DNA of 64,000 nt from Sipunculus nudus (taxonomy: Eukaryota > Annelida > Sipuncula > Golfingiida > Sipunculidae). This document shows positions 1 to 11,700 of this stretch, one piece after another. Below the pieces are notes generated by a model. The model was given only the letters and a program-made list of their open reading frames with translations, did no database searches and was not told the origin of the DNA. The translations under genes and the position numbers were made by a program. Location of the stretch: assembly GCA_026874595.1 (NCBI GenBank), contig CM049316.1:23149839-23213838 (forward strand), in the 5' to 3' direction. The stretch's first letter is position 1; each line of letters starts with the position of its first letter.

Positions 1-296
1 TTAAGAATTCCATTTCCACAATCTGACATAATGGGACTTTTGTTACAAATTTAACTTTGTCTCCAAATCACAAACAGAGGGAAATTGATCTCCAACAGAG
101 ATGTTGACAGCCATGGGGCTGACAAGCCACTATTAACTATCCTTGATTTCAAACCTTTATTCTATGTGAAGCCCAAAAGACCAACATATATTCAATATCT
201 ACTTACTCACTACTCACCAGGAACTCAGAATCTGCTTTCTCACTACTTGTGCCCTATGAAATCATTGGTGTACCTGATTGCCAAACCATTAAGCTA
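1..296. other. Unassigned sequence, inferred UBA2 intron 1
   Basis: I see no coding exon, RNA gene or repeat terminus here. It lies to the left of the UBA2 first coding exon, so it is probably intron, because no second UBA2 exon is visible in the window. Confidence 0.4.
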
Positions 297-3222
297 ACTA
301 GATATTTCTTTCACCGCAGGTGCCATAGTTTTCCCAGACAATTAATCCCCCCCTTTAAGAATAGCCCCCCCCCCCCCCCCCCCATGTTCAGCAACAATTA
401 ATATCAGACCACACTCATAGAAAAGGTCACATTCACAGAAAAGGTCATGACCCCAATTTCAATATACATCATCCCATAACCCATATCTATGTATATGCAT
501 AATATGAAAGAAATTTGTCCATTAGCTTTTTACTTCTAATGCTCACAGTACTGTTAAGTGACAATGATGGGGTATTAAACGGCATGAAAACAAGTAAAAG
601 AATAACAGGTGGCGCTATCAGTTTCTGGTACATGACAACACTATCCAAGATATTCGGTCAAGTTGATTTTTGGACCAATCAATGCATCCCTTATTTTTGG
701 ACCAATCAATGCATCCCTTATTGAGATATTAATGATTTTGTGTGATTTTCACCATATATGGCAATATATAAGGTCAAGGCCACTCTCATAGGAAAGGTCA
801 TGACCCCAATTTAAATATACATCATCCCATAACCCATGTCTATGTATATGCATCATATGAAAGAAATCTGTCCATTATTTTTTTACTTATAACGCTCACA
901 GTACTGTTAAGTGGCAATGATGGGGCATTAATTGGCACGAAAACAAGTAAAAGAATAACAGGTGGCGCCACCTGTTTCCGGTACATGACAATACTATCCA
1001 AGATCTTCGATCAAGTTGATTTTTGGACCAATCCATGCATCCCTTATTGAGATATTAATGATTTTGAGTGATTTTCACCATATATGGCAATAATTGTCTG
1101 GGGATACAATTAAATTCTTATGTACTAGATTACATATACCAAGGAGTTTACAGGGATGGAGTATCAAGTGAGAGTCTGGCCATGTCGGATGTTGCTGACG
1201 GGGGTCATAAAACTCGCTGCTCAATGGCACACAGAGATGCCGCTGATAAGCCCGGCGCAAATTGATTCAGCGCGAGAAACCACCCTTCGGCGTGACTTCG
1301 GAACAGCTCGTTATGAACTAACGTTATGTGAACTAACGTGAGACCCACTGAAATTCCAAATAAAAATGTACATTAAAACTCAATGCGATAAATATGTTTC
1401 CACAGTTTAACAAAATAATTACAGGATTTTATAGTGCCGGTATTTTTATAAATATTTTGACAGGGATGAGTAAGTTTCTCCCGAAATTTATCTCCGGTAG
1501 TACTTAATATAAATTTTTTAAACAATCATAAGTTTGAACACCATATTTCCATATGTGTGGGAAACGTGTGTGAAGGTTTCGTTGCTAATGACGCCTGAGC
1601 TATAGCTTGCTGCGGTACATATGGGCGATAATACGAGAACAACGCCGTCAGTGACAGAGCGGACAATGGCTCGCTGTAATCCATCAAAATGAAAGTCATC
1701 CGAGCATTAGCTAACAATTTTTTTTTATCGTCGGAATACTATAATACATGGCCAATTATTAATATAAGTCAGAAGTGTGGGAACTGATGGAATTTTTTAT
1801 AATTCCGAAGTTATTCAGGGAAAGTAAGGTTTACACTTACCAGTTGTCCGTCATGAATCACGGCATAAGTTGATGTAGAGTGTCCGCATCTATCCAAAAA
1901 TTGGTCAAGTGATTCCTCAACACGAGACCTCTCTAGATATATTTGTTGCGCATAATTCTTGACAAAACAAACCATTTGCGCATTCATAATTCCGGTCAAT
2001 GTTATTCCAGTGATTTACTGCTCAGTTACTGGATATATCGCTCTCCCCTTCAGCGAGCTACAGCGGACCGCAGAAGTAACATCTAGCAGGCTTGTTTTAT
2101 CAAAGGCCGTGCCGCCGCTGCGCCTGACACCGCGGCACAATAGGCGTACAATAGAGTTAATGGGCCTATCATGTCTTAATTGCAATTAGCGCACGACTGA
2201 CACTCGCGACCTGGCAGGGCTTCTGACAGTTGTTACTCCAGTCCTGTAAACTCCTTGCATATACCTACACTACATGTTTTTCAAAAGCATGTATTTGCAT
2301 TTCATTGACTGACCAGGTCAGATGATTAATGCATAGTACAGTTTATTGTGTCTCTGTTTTGCACTAGACCCCTTTGATGATCCTTTGATGTTATTGTGGG
2401 TATTTATTGTATCCCAAGACAAAGTCAGGTGATACTGTGTTTTCATACCGGTTGTGCTGCCGCCGCCGCATATAAATCTTGTTGGCGCGATAACTCAAAA
2501 AATATTCCACGGATCATACCAAACTTGGTATATGTATAGATATGGGTGAGAGGACGACGCCTAATTAAAATGAGGTCATGACCTTGATTAGGAGAGTGTC
2601 CTTCACCATGAATAGGTCCAATTTTGGGGAAAATCACACAAATTCTTAAATATCTCAAGAAATCTTGCATTGATTGATCCCAAAATCAAGTTGATGAAAG
2701 ATCATGGAGGGTTGTCAAGTTCCAGAAACTGGTGGCGCCACCTATTATTCTTTACTTGTTTTCATGCCGTTTAATATCCCCAAAATTGCTACTTGACAGT
2801 ACTGTGAGCATTATAAGTCAAAAACTAATGGACAGATTTCTTTTATATTAGGCATATACATAGATATGGGTTATGGGATGATGTTTATTTAAAATGGGGT
2901 CATGACCTTTCCTATGAGAGTGGCCTTGACCTTGAATATTGCCATATATGGTGAAAATCACACAAAATCATTAATATCTCAATAAGGGATGCATGGATTG
3001 GTCCAAAAATCAACTTGATCGAAGATCTTGGATAGTATTGTCATGTACTGGAAACAGGTGGCGCCACCTGTTATTCTTTTACTTGTTTTTGTGCCGATTA
3101 ATGCCCCATCATTGCCACTTAACAGTACTGTGAGCGTTATAAGTCAAAAAATATTGGACAGATTTCTTTAATTAATTGTCTGGAGATACTACGGCACCTG
3201 CGGTGCCTAGAAATATCTAGTT
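297..3222. mobile_element. Long inverted-repeat (foldback-like) element in UBA2 intron 1
   Basis: The two outer ends are inverted copies. The left end, from about 297, reads AACTAGATATTTCT, then CACCGCAGGTGCC, then CCAGACAATTAAT. The right end, to about 3222, gives the same three blocks on the reverse strand. Each arm holds two degenerate monomers of about 340-375 bp in tandem: about 430-775 and 775-1110 on plus, about 2480-2850 and 2850-3175 on minus. The monomers share CTCACAGTACTGTTAAGTG, the palindrome GGTGGCGCCACC and the block TTGATTTTTGGACCAATC. The central 1.3 kb (about 1120-2450) is unique and contains a possible small exon. No transposase is recognisable, so this is probably a non-autonomous DNA element. 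A related fragment lies at about 24300-24480. Confidence 0.75.
1841..1987 (-). CDS. Candidate first coding exon of an unknown gene inside the foldback element (49 codons)
   Basis: On the minus strand an ATG at 1987 opens 49 codons ending at a consensus 5' splice site (CTG|GTAAGTG at 1841/1840). The frame is closed upstream by a TAA about ten codons before the ATG. The peptide starts MNAQMVCFVKNYAQQIY and continues with a charged stretch containing RSRVEESLDQFLDRCGH. This looks like ordinary soluble protein rather than translated noise, but I do not recognise the family. A continuation exon is not secure: an AG at about 1682 could accept, but the resulting peptide is unconvincing. The upstream 200 bases (about 2000-2200) are unusually GC-rich for the window. 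It could be a transposon gene remnant, a captured host exon or chance. Confidence 0.3.
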
Positions 3223-3980
3223 TTTACCATATTTTTATACTTAAATTACATGAAATGTGATGCTGCATTTTGTGTTTTCATTTTCCAAGTAAAAATCCAA
3301 CCCTGTTACCATTTTTTTCTTAATTTAGCAACATTTTACTAACTATTACTACAAGGTCTAGAATGTCAAACACCTAGGCAGCTGACACTTCTTGATATCA
3401 GTTAAAGCATTGTCCACCGCGCAGTGGATGGAGTGTCAACTGTCTAACTGACAAATGTCTGCTGCCTAGGCAGTCCAGGGGTCTGTCACTCCTCAGTCGA
3501 CACTGTCGGCTGCCTAGACACATCCTATAATTGATGTATCAAGAATATTAAGGAAGAGGATTCATAAACTCATATTCACAATGGTTTTAATTTCCCAATA
3601 ATTGCCCTATCATGAATATTGCAAATTCGAAACCCTTCCTAAAAAAGCCGGCCACAGTATATCACACACGAAGGAACATATATATATGTGTGTGTCTGTG
3701 TGTTTGTGGACACAAAATCATCTATTATCGCTCACGCCTTGAACAAAGGCCTATCTATGGCACTCCGCTTGTGCATGAAAATAGTGATAATCGTGTTATT
3801 TCACTTTTCCGAAGTCATCTGAGGCAATGAGAGACACTTTCCCAATTACTAGACGAAACAAAGCGAATGTTATTTTATTTAAAAGGCACAAAACCAAAGG
3901 CATCATGAAACTTGGCCGGTGTCCATTCGGTCGCCAATGGCGGCCAATCGGTAAACAAAACTGATGAGTAAATACGTTAC
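3223..3980. other. UBA2 intron 1, proximal part
   Basis: Non-coding. Around 3365-3530 there is a short inverted-repeat patch built on CCTAGGCAGCTGACA-like segments, read forward near 3371 and in reverse near 3500-3520. It resembles a small degenerate MITE. A short GT/TG run lies at about 3680-3710. Confidence 0.4.
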
Positions 3981-4124
3981 CAGCTCGATATCTGTGAATC
4001 CAGTCAAGACGAGGTTCTTAAGAAGTTCACAACCGATACCTCCAGCTCCAACCATCAATACTTTAGCCCCATTTACGCTATTTCTGACCGGCTCCGGCAG
4101 AGATCCTTTGACGCTTGCCGCCAT
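3981..4124 (-). CDS. UBA2: UBA2 (SUMO-activating enzyme subunit 2), first coding exon only
   Basis: UBA2 pairs with SAE1 to adenylate the C terminus of SUMO and then holds SUMO as a thioester before passing it to UBC9, mostly in the nucleus. This exon encodes residues 1-48. It contains the start of the adenylation domain with the nucleotide-binding glycine motif [14 protein letters not shown] (about 25-38), followed by VLTGF, which closely matches animal UBA2. The ATG at 4124 is the first ATG in frame and has A at -3 and G at +4. The exon ends CTG|GTAACG at 3981/3980 in phase 0. The catalytic cysteine, ubiquitin-like domain and C-terminal tail would be encoded further left, and no later exon is visible, so intron 1 is at least 3.98 kb. 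A single intact exon could also be a retained duplicate, but the conserved reading frame, start context and splice site favour the real gene. Confidence 0.85.
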
Positions 4125-4462
4125 GATGGCTAAAAGTGTCTCAGGTATAGAAGGCTTCCATAGTTTTCGTCTGTCTTTTTTCCCTGCCTGTACTTGCTTC
4201 ACGGGGTCTCGGCCACAGGGTCATGGAGATTAGGGTCAGGGTCTAGGAACATTATTATATATGTAATACTTAAGAATTCTTGTTTGCCAAACCATTCTGT
4301 GAGGGTTCATTTAATTAATAAGATTTGGTTGCTTTTATGCATATGAAGACTTCATTGAAGTGATACAAATGCTCTCAACCAATCTGAAATAATGTCGGGA
4401 TATTTGTTTACAAATTAATTTTTTTATTGGTAAATGCACGTATGCTATTTAGTTGTCAGCTT

Positions 4463-4497
<35 letters not shown>

Positions 4498-5390
4498 TTC
4501 TCTCTCTCTATATAGTATATATGTGTGTGTGTGTGTGTGTGTGTATATTTCCCCTTACTAATGCTCACCTGAATATCAGTTTATTCTTTCAAATAAATTT
4601 TAATGATGGTGCAATACAATAATCATGTATCATTATGCATTTGTAACTGGACAATAGAGTGATCGCTATAAGTTAAATTTTTTTAAGCTAAAATTAAGTA
4701 AATGGAGCAAATATAGAGTGTACATAAAAGATTTCCATTCCAAATATAGTAACCAACAGGAGGTATATGTGCTTAAAACATATTTTATATATTGATAAAC
4801 CTGTGATCTATTTTGTGGTGTTATATCCATGCCACTGTATCGTAAATATAAAATGAAACTTATGCATGTGCTTGAATGGATAGCTCACATATTACAGATG
4901 TTTCTAGAAGATATAAAATGTAAATGCAAGGTGATACTGCATCAACACCTGTTGTGGCATAATCCAACTTTATGCAAAAAGATTACCTGGATTAATTGGG
5001 AGATGATCAATTATTGCATGCTGACATAAGAAATAGGTCCAAATTAAAGGAACCAAGAATCAGATTATTCAAATTTAGTGACCATGCAAGCTGGTCAGTG
5101 ACTGGGTCAAATGTCAGGTCAAACATGCTTAAATCCATCACTGGCAGCAGGGTTTATTCATATGCACAATGACCTTAACCCTGCACTACAGGTTTGCCAA
5201 CATCAGGATGCAAGAAGTGTGGCGCCCTCTGGTGGTAAGGGGCAAACATGTGCTGAAATGCCAAAGAACTTCTGTCCTGGCAAATATTGCAGTGAAGCAT
5301 TCAAATTAATACTATGCAACACCGGCCCTTGATGGTCTGATCACACTGGTTCTGGCGCAGGGCCAAGAAACAGACCAATGAGAGCCGGTG
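4125..5390. other. Region upstream of UBA2
   Basis: This holds the presumed UBA2 promoter and 5' UTR just above 4124. No TATA box is evident. A compound microsatellite follows. The rest, about 4600-5390, shows no convincing exon. Confidence 0.4.
4453..4550. repeat. Compound (CT)n / (GT)n microsatellite
   Basis: An interrupted CT run is followed by a short TATA segment and a GT run. Confidence 0.9.
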
Positions 5391-5590
5391 TCACATGTTA
5401 AAAATATGGAGCTGGATGCACAGTGCGATACCGCACACTCATTGGTCTGATTACAATTGTCCTCTGTGCCCACCCTAGTGGTTGAACCCAGCTAGAGAAC
5501 CTTGCCATACAATGCAGCGGTTAAAACAAAGGAGATCTGGGATGACTGCAGTGTATAACTGCTTTGTGAGGAGCATAAAGCCCCAAAGAT
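5391..5590 (+). repeat. Dispersed repeat, copy 1
   Basis: It shares blocks with 52015-52200, including AAGGAGATCTGG followed by ATGACTGCAGTGT, a preceding ATTGG...GTGCC stretch, and GAGCTGGATGCA in inverse form. No terminal structure or coding content was seen. Confidence 0.55.
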
Positions 5591-8150
5591 GATTAATAAA
5601 CGTAACCCAAAATATTTCTAATTTAATTCTATCCATAGTCAAATTTGTTTCCCAGTGACCACAATTTTACTATGATAATAAACAAAACATTTTGCTTTTA
5701 AAATACATCTTTTATTTACAAATTAAAATCTGTACAAAATCATTACGATAAATACTTTCCACATAGAGACATGAACAATAAACAAGAGAGTAGGCATTAC
5801 AAACAACAAGTTAGACTTCATTCATTCATTATGGGGTGGTTCACTTTCATTATCAGCTGTGGATGTCAGCTGTATGCATGCCAAATTCATGGAGTCATGG
5901 AGCCTCTTGCAAAAAAGAAAAAACACTAATAATATTATGAAGAATGTAAAAATAAAACCTAAACCTAACAATATACAGAAGAACCACTCAAGATATACAA
6001 TGATATACTTTATCCTCTAGCATTCATGTTTGTGTACTTTAACAGATGTAGCATTTAAAAAGAACATTTCACTTTGCCTAAATGTAAACTAACACAATAT
6101 CTGGACTAGAGGTTTTATGAGGTGTATCAGAACAAGTCAAAGCCCTTAACCTGAGGTAAAAAAAATATGAAAAAAGGGAAAATATTTACACACCCAAGTA
6201 GGTATGAAGTGGCAGCACTACACTATTTTATTATGACAGATTTATGGTATTTTTGTATTTTAATATTTTATGTCAATAATATACATATATAACTTAAAAT
6301 GTGTCTTGCTGGTGATCAGCAACCAGTTGGTTTTAGGAGAATTATATTACAAAGTGGCAATACTTATTTTAACTTTGGATAAACACATACAACTTGCCCA
6401 TACAACTTTAACTTAGGTGACAAAAAGAGGCATTTACAATGTTAATGAGATACATTGTATCAGAATAATCTAAGTAGTAAATAATTTGTTGGTGGAGAGG
6501 AGGTTTGTGATGATCTATGTGAACCATATATATATGTATATAATAATCAGTAATTAGATGCTTGCATTCATTAAGCAATCACTTGAAGCCGCCTCTCAGT
6601 GCCCATCACTGACGGTGATGAAAGGGAATCAGTTATGGAGTGTATTACCATGGAAATTCAGTCAAGGTCAAACATAAATACCAGGTGCACATCTGTGACT
6701 CATACTGTGCCCCCAAGTCAGGGGCGTGTTTCCATTCTCCAAACATGTTTCTGCTCCCGTTTGTAAAAATGATGCAAACAGGAACATAATCCTGTTCAGA
6801 TATCATATCTGATTGGTCACATACACACAAACATGTATCTTTAAAATACCAGTCAATAGTGTATATCATTTGATTTCAATGAAATTTATCATATATAAGA
6901 GGTGCATTTCAAAGATGACAAATTTAGCGTTATATCAGTAAAAAAAATTTAAATTGAACAGTTGGAGTGTGGGTAGTCACTTTTTAGCGTGCCACCGTTG
7001 CTACCACCCTTTCAATTTGTTCCTGTATCCCCTTCTCTTTTTCTTGAACAATGAACATGTTCGTGTCTGTGAGCAAAAACTAGTTTTGTTCATTAACAGA
7101 TGTATGAACAGGAACATGTTCCTGGAACAAAACAAGCCCCAGTTTTTGAAAATCAGCCAAATTTGGGATTTAGCTTAGATACAGGCAGATAAAAAATATG
7201 TAATTAATGGTTTTGCACTCCGAGAGACCTAAGAAAGTCCAGCTGTAAAGACTTTAGACCAAAATATTAATGTAGAAACAAACTCATAAACCTTAAGCCT
7301 CCCTTCCATACAGTGGGGGGGGGGGGGCGGGAGGCTTAATATATGATAATAACTTAGATGGTGGAAAGGAGTTCAGTGATGATATGATGGTACAAGTGTT
7401 GACAAACAATTACCTATATTTTCTCCTATATTAAGTATCAGCCACCAGTATGTTGTCTATTTGTCAGTGCAGACACCGGAAAACATTTTAGTATATAACA
7501 AACCATTAAGAACTTTGGTGCAGTAATTGCAGTCATGCACAATAACAAACTTAAGGCCTTCAAGGATATATCCTAAGAAAAATATAAAGTTACTGTGATG
7601 CAAAAGACATCTAACATGCTGTAATCATATGTTATCCACTAATTTTACAGAAGAAAATAAATCAATCTAATCCACAGATATCTACTGGAAGCTAAAATAA
7701 ATAGATAAAAAAAAGATAAAAAAATGCAGCTGTGTGTTTTGAAGATTTCCTGATCTCTATATTTTCCCAGGAAAATAAATGATAGAGAAGTATCATATTC
7801 TTTTGAATACCTGTGGTATAATTATGAAGTGGCATGCTCTTCGGAGTACCACATTTTACCAACAGGTGTCTACAGTGGTCATTCAATCCACAAGTTATGG
7901 TTCATCAGGTTTTGCTTGTGTCAGTTTTCTCAAGCAATCAATCAATAAAACTGCCCAAAAAAAAGGAAGTATAACAGGCAATGATCAGTCAGATATCATA
8001 GGCTGAAGGGAGTGTTTACTCCTGAAGATAACTATATTAATCTCACTCACTTTTGACAAAAGACTAAATTAAGTATCACATATGCACATGAAAACACCCC
8101 ACACATACAACTTTTAACAGTAACAAGTTATCTTCTGTATGGTGAGGTAC
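5591..8150. other. Intergenic or 3' UTR sequence downstream of the ABHD gene
   Basis: AT-rich, no coding exon found. TTTATT at about 6226 and 5710 gives AATAAA on the minus strand, so either could be the polyadenylation signal of the minus-strand hydrolase gene. A small hairpin at about 7293-7340 has TTAAGCCTCCC, then a G-run, then GGGAGGCTTAA. Confidence 0.3.
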
Positions 8151-8152
8151 TA

Positions 8153-8336
8153 CAGTGAAACCTACCTGAGAGACCACCTGTTTAATATGACCACCTGTCT
8201 ATAAAGACCTTCCTTGAATTGAATATACCATGCAATTCACGTCAAAAGTTGTAACTGACCTGTCAAAAAAGACCAGCTGTAAAGTAAGAACAATCTTGCC
8301 TGTCACACAGGTGGTCTTTTACACAGGTTTCACTCT
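8153..8336. mobile_element. Short TIR element (MITE), about 184 bp
   Basis: The left end reads AGTGAAACCTACCTG and then AGACCACCTG. The right end on the reverse strand reads AGTGAAACCTGTGT and then AGACCACCTG. The ends sit next to TA dinucleotides. AGTGAAACC-type ends with a TA target resemble pogo/Tc1-like non-autonomous elements; that assignment is by motif only. Confidence 0.65.
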
Positions 8337-8353
8337 ATAATTAAATGCTGATA

Positions 8354-8758
8354 TCTATAAATAGAGTAGATCCACTTGTGGTTCTGAAGTATACAGAGCC
8401 ACAGGCTTCTGGCTTAAATTTTCTAGCAGACAGTGCGCATACAACCAGCTGCACAGCACTTGTTATTGCCCCATGTGTTGGGTGCCTGTCCTAGTGATAC
8501 TGCAGGATTATTTCAGCCAGGTGTGTGCATCTGTTACATCATCACTGCTCACTTCCTGGCCCACCCAGCTCAAATGTAATACATGCACCCTGCAGGCTGA
8601 AACAATTGTGTATGTTACAAGTAGTCAACTCACTAAGACAGGCACCTAACATGTGCTGTGCAGCATTTTGCAAGCACTCAGTCTGCTAGAAAAATGTAGG
8701 AAGGGACCTGTGGCTCTGTAGTATATACAGGGACACAACTGGGTCTATAAATAGAGTA
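8354..8758. mobile_element. Foldback MITE family F, copy 1, ending 7 bp from the ABHD stop codon
   Basis: The two halves are near-complementary over about 150-200 bp. Shared blocks include AGCCACAGG, TTTTCTAGCAGAC, GCTGCACAGCA and GGTGCCTGTC, with their reverse complements in mirror order. The direct repeat TCTATAAATAGAGTA flanks it at 8354-8368 and 8744-8758, which looks like a target-site duplication. It occupies the start of the presumed 3' UTR. A second copy lies upstream of the same gene at 16346-16873. Confidence 0.75.
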
Positions 8759-8764
8759 ACTACA

Positions 8765-11700
8765 TCATGAGGTTTCAGGTGTTACATTTTCTCTTGTTTC
8801 AGGCACAGTCTGTTTCTCATCCCCCGGGATGCCTAAGGCACTGTCTGTACTGTCTCCCACTCGGTTAATGATGCGGTTAAACGCATCACACTGGTCAGCA
8901 TAAACATGGTGACCTGCTCCCTTCACAACCTACAAAAGACCAAACAGTTAGTTATTATAAAGCCAGAACATTTTTTATGATAGCTATATTTTCATCTTCA
9001 TTATTACATTTAATAATAATATAATATTTCTGTATTGGCTTGTTTGAGACTTTGCTTGTCAAGTTATGAATACATATTATGAAATTCTGTTGGGGGTTAA
9101 ATAATGCCAAAGAATCAAATCATTCAATTTTGGAGGTAATCTGGATCACCAAAGGTTTATTTTTTTATAACTTGCTCTTGCTAGATATTGAAATCTGAGC
9201 CAACAGAAAGGGAGAGCCTGTCACCATTCCCTGGTTTAATTGGCCAACTTTGGCATTGCTTACCTTTGATGCAATAAGAGAGTTGGTAAGCAATGACACA
9301 AGATTGCTCTATGCTAGGATTCATATATTCCTGTACTTACTTGACAAAACCCTAAAGCGTATCCAGAATCCTGGTAATATTCTGTATCTGGTGAAGGCAA
9401 GACGTATTGAGGGGAAATATAACTCATAATTAGAGTCATTACAGGGATCAGTCATTACTAAAGGTCATAAGCTAAATCTATAGGGGCAACCCAGACAGAT
9501 TTTCCATGAATATTGTAATTCAAGCTATTCATGGTTATCTTTCATATCCTCTTTCCCCAAAACTGAAACACTTTTTTCATTTAACAAATTAAAAAATATA
9601 AATGAATACTAACTTGATATTATAACTTAAATATATATTTAAATTGAAAGTAAGCCTTTTTTTGCCTCCATTTTATGGGTATCACATACTCTGAACAAAT
9701 ACTGATTTATCTAACAATTATATACAATGTAGGATTCACAATAGAAAAGTAACAAAACCAGTGGAAACTCGCCTGTATATCTACATATGAATTATTCCTG
9801 AGGTATTTGATTTCATAGCCTGTTCCACTATCCATCCATGACCTTGACCCATAAATCATGGTGATTGGCACGTTGGATGGTATGTCTGTGATTCTACGGA
9901 TCATTGGATGCTTGGCCCAGCCGAATGATTCCACCATGTTCTTGAATGCTGCCTCACCACTGTAACACACATGAATATAAATGGACATGAACCACCATGA
10001 GCTTTCTTAAAGGTAAAAAAACATTTGCAATAATATGTTTATTATCTCATGCTATTAGTTCATTTTGGCTGAATACAAAGTCCCCTAGCAAAACTAACCC
10101 GGCACACAGAATTTATATCTCTGGTTCACCTGTTTTGTACGTTGTTATGTTCTGTGTTTAAGTCAACACCTTACACATGAGTCTGTCTACCATAATAACA
10201 CTGCATAACCACAGATCTGGTCTAAAGAATATGCAACAACTCCCTAACAAGGGGAGGAAACATGAAAGAAGAAACATAGGTGGTAAGCTTGATTTGTGAA
10301 GTTGCATAGTATGGCTACCAGGTGGCGTGCATGTGTATATTATGGAACTGATTGGGCCCTATACAAGCTTTTTTGCCACTTGTGTACAAGAGCAAGCAAA
10401 CTGTTTTAGATGAAATATTGTCAGATACCATATTATTTTAAGGAAATAACAACATATTCCATTTATATTTACATCAATAGGTCCTTTTAAATATAGGACT
10501 AAAAACTTGAGAAGTTATGTAGAAGGTTCTGTCCAATTACACAGTATCTGGTGTAACATTCAACTACTGATTATTGCTGTGCACTGCATATATGCTAGGG
10601 TGTAACAATGCATCGGAGAAATGGTGCAATGAATTGCAAGCCCTTGAATAAATTGTAATCAATTATTAACCTCTGAACTGATTCATTTCGATAATTATTT
10701 TTTGTGCATGTACCATCCCAAAGTCCTCTGTAACCTCTCAAAGCTGACAGACCAGTTTGCAATGACTAAGTTCTTTACCATGTATGTGCTCTGAATCTTC
10801 TTTAAATGTTCGCTGGTGGACCACTCCACTTATAAAGTCGCAACAAACAAAAGAGAGCTACATTTTTCTTATATTTACAGGAATTTACTAACATCTATTT
10901 TGCTAAAAATGCATATATTTTTTTTAAATTCTGAAATTTATTACTCAAGTAAGAAATGAATTGAGAATAGAGTCAAAGGTTAGGAATTGATAATTGAATA
11001 TATTTTTTGAGCACTCACAATTCACAGGCCTAATATATGCGACACAAAGATGAAATCTTGAATGTAATGCATTATTTTGGTAATTACTAATAGTATGGCA
11101 TGGTAGTAGCACCTGTACCTGGGATGCTGGGCATTACAGTGGTAGATGTATTGTACTACATCCTCTGCATTGTGCTTCAGGCTGAACTTCCTGACCAGAT
11201 CGGGACGGAACCTCTCAACCATAGTGGGGCCTGGAACACATACACATCATAAATTAAAACCATCATTTTCATAAAACTAAAGATCCATGGGTCATGATAT
11301 GTAGCTGATATTTGCGGCAAAGGTTAAGATTTCCATCTCTGTTGAATCTACTCCAGAAAAGGACACAGGTTTACACAAGTCCTGCAGTAAAATACTAAAT
11401 TTATTGAGTATTATATTCAGATCTGTTATCTAAGTTATTGAAAATGTGTGATATGGTGAAAATGCTGTGTTAACATGAGCATTTACATTAGAATATAATT
11501 ACAACTACATCTAATATTGTGAAAGCTTGAACAATAACTTCACTGATAGTTTCTCCCATCCAACACTTAAAACCCGAGTAAACAAGAGCACCGCAAACGT
11601 GCATAATAAGCCGGTCATGTATCTGGTGACCTCTGATCTCTTTAAATATACATGAATTTTTATAAGAAATTAGTTCAGGTGGGAAACTCTATTGGTAAAA

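Noticed and set aside
365-383. Long C and G homopolymer runs (also about 7315, 17830, 26368, 31553, 54375, 56475)
   Set aside because: Low-complexity runs, possibly with length errors; no consistent context to suggest function.
1526-1717. Second exon for the candidate gene in the foldback element
   Set aside because: An AG acceptor exists, but neither frame gives a convincing continuation of the 49-residue peptide.
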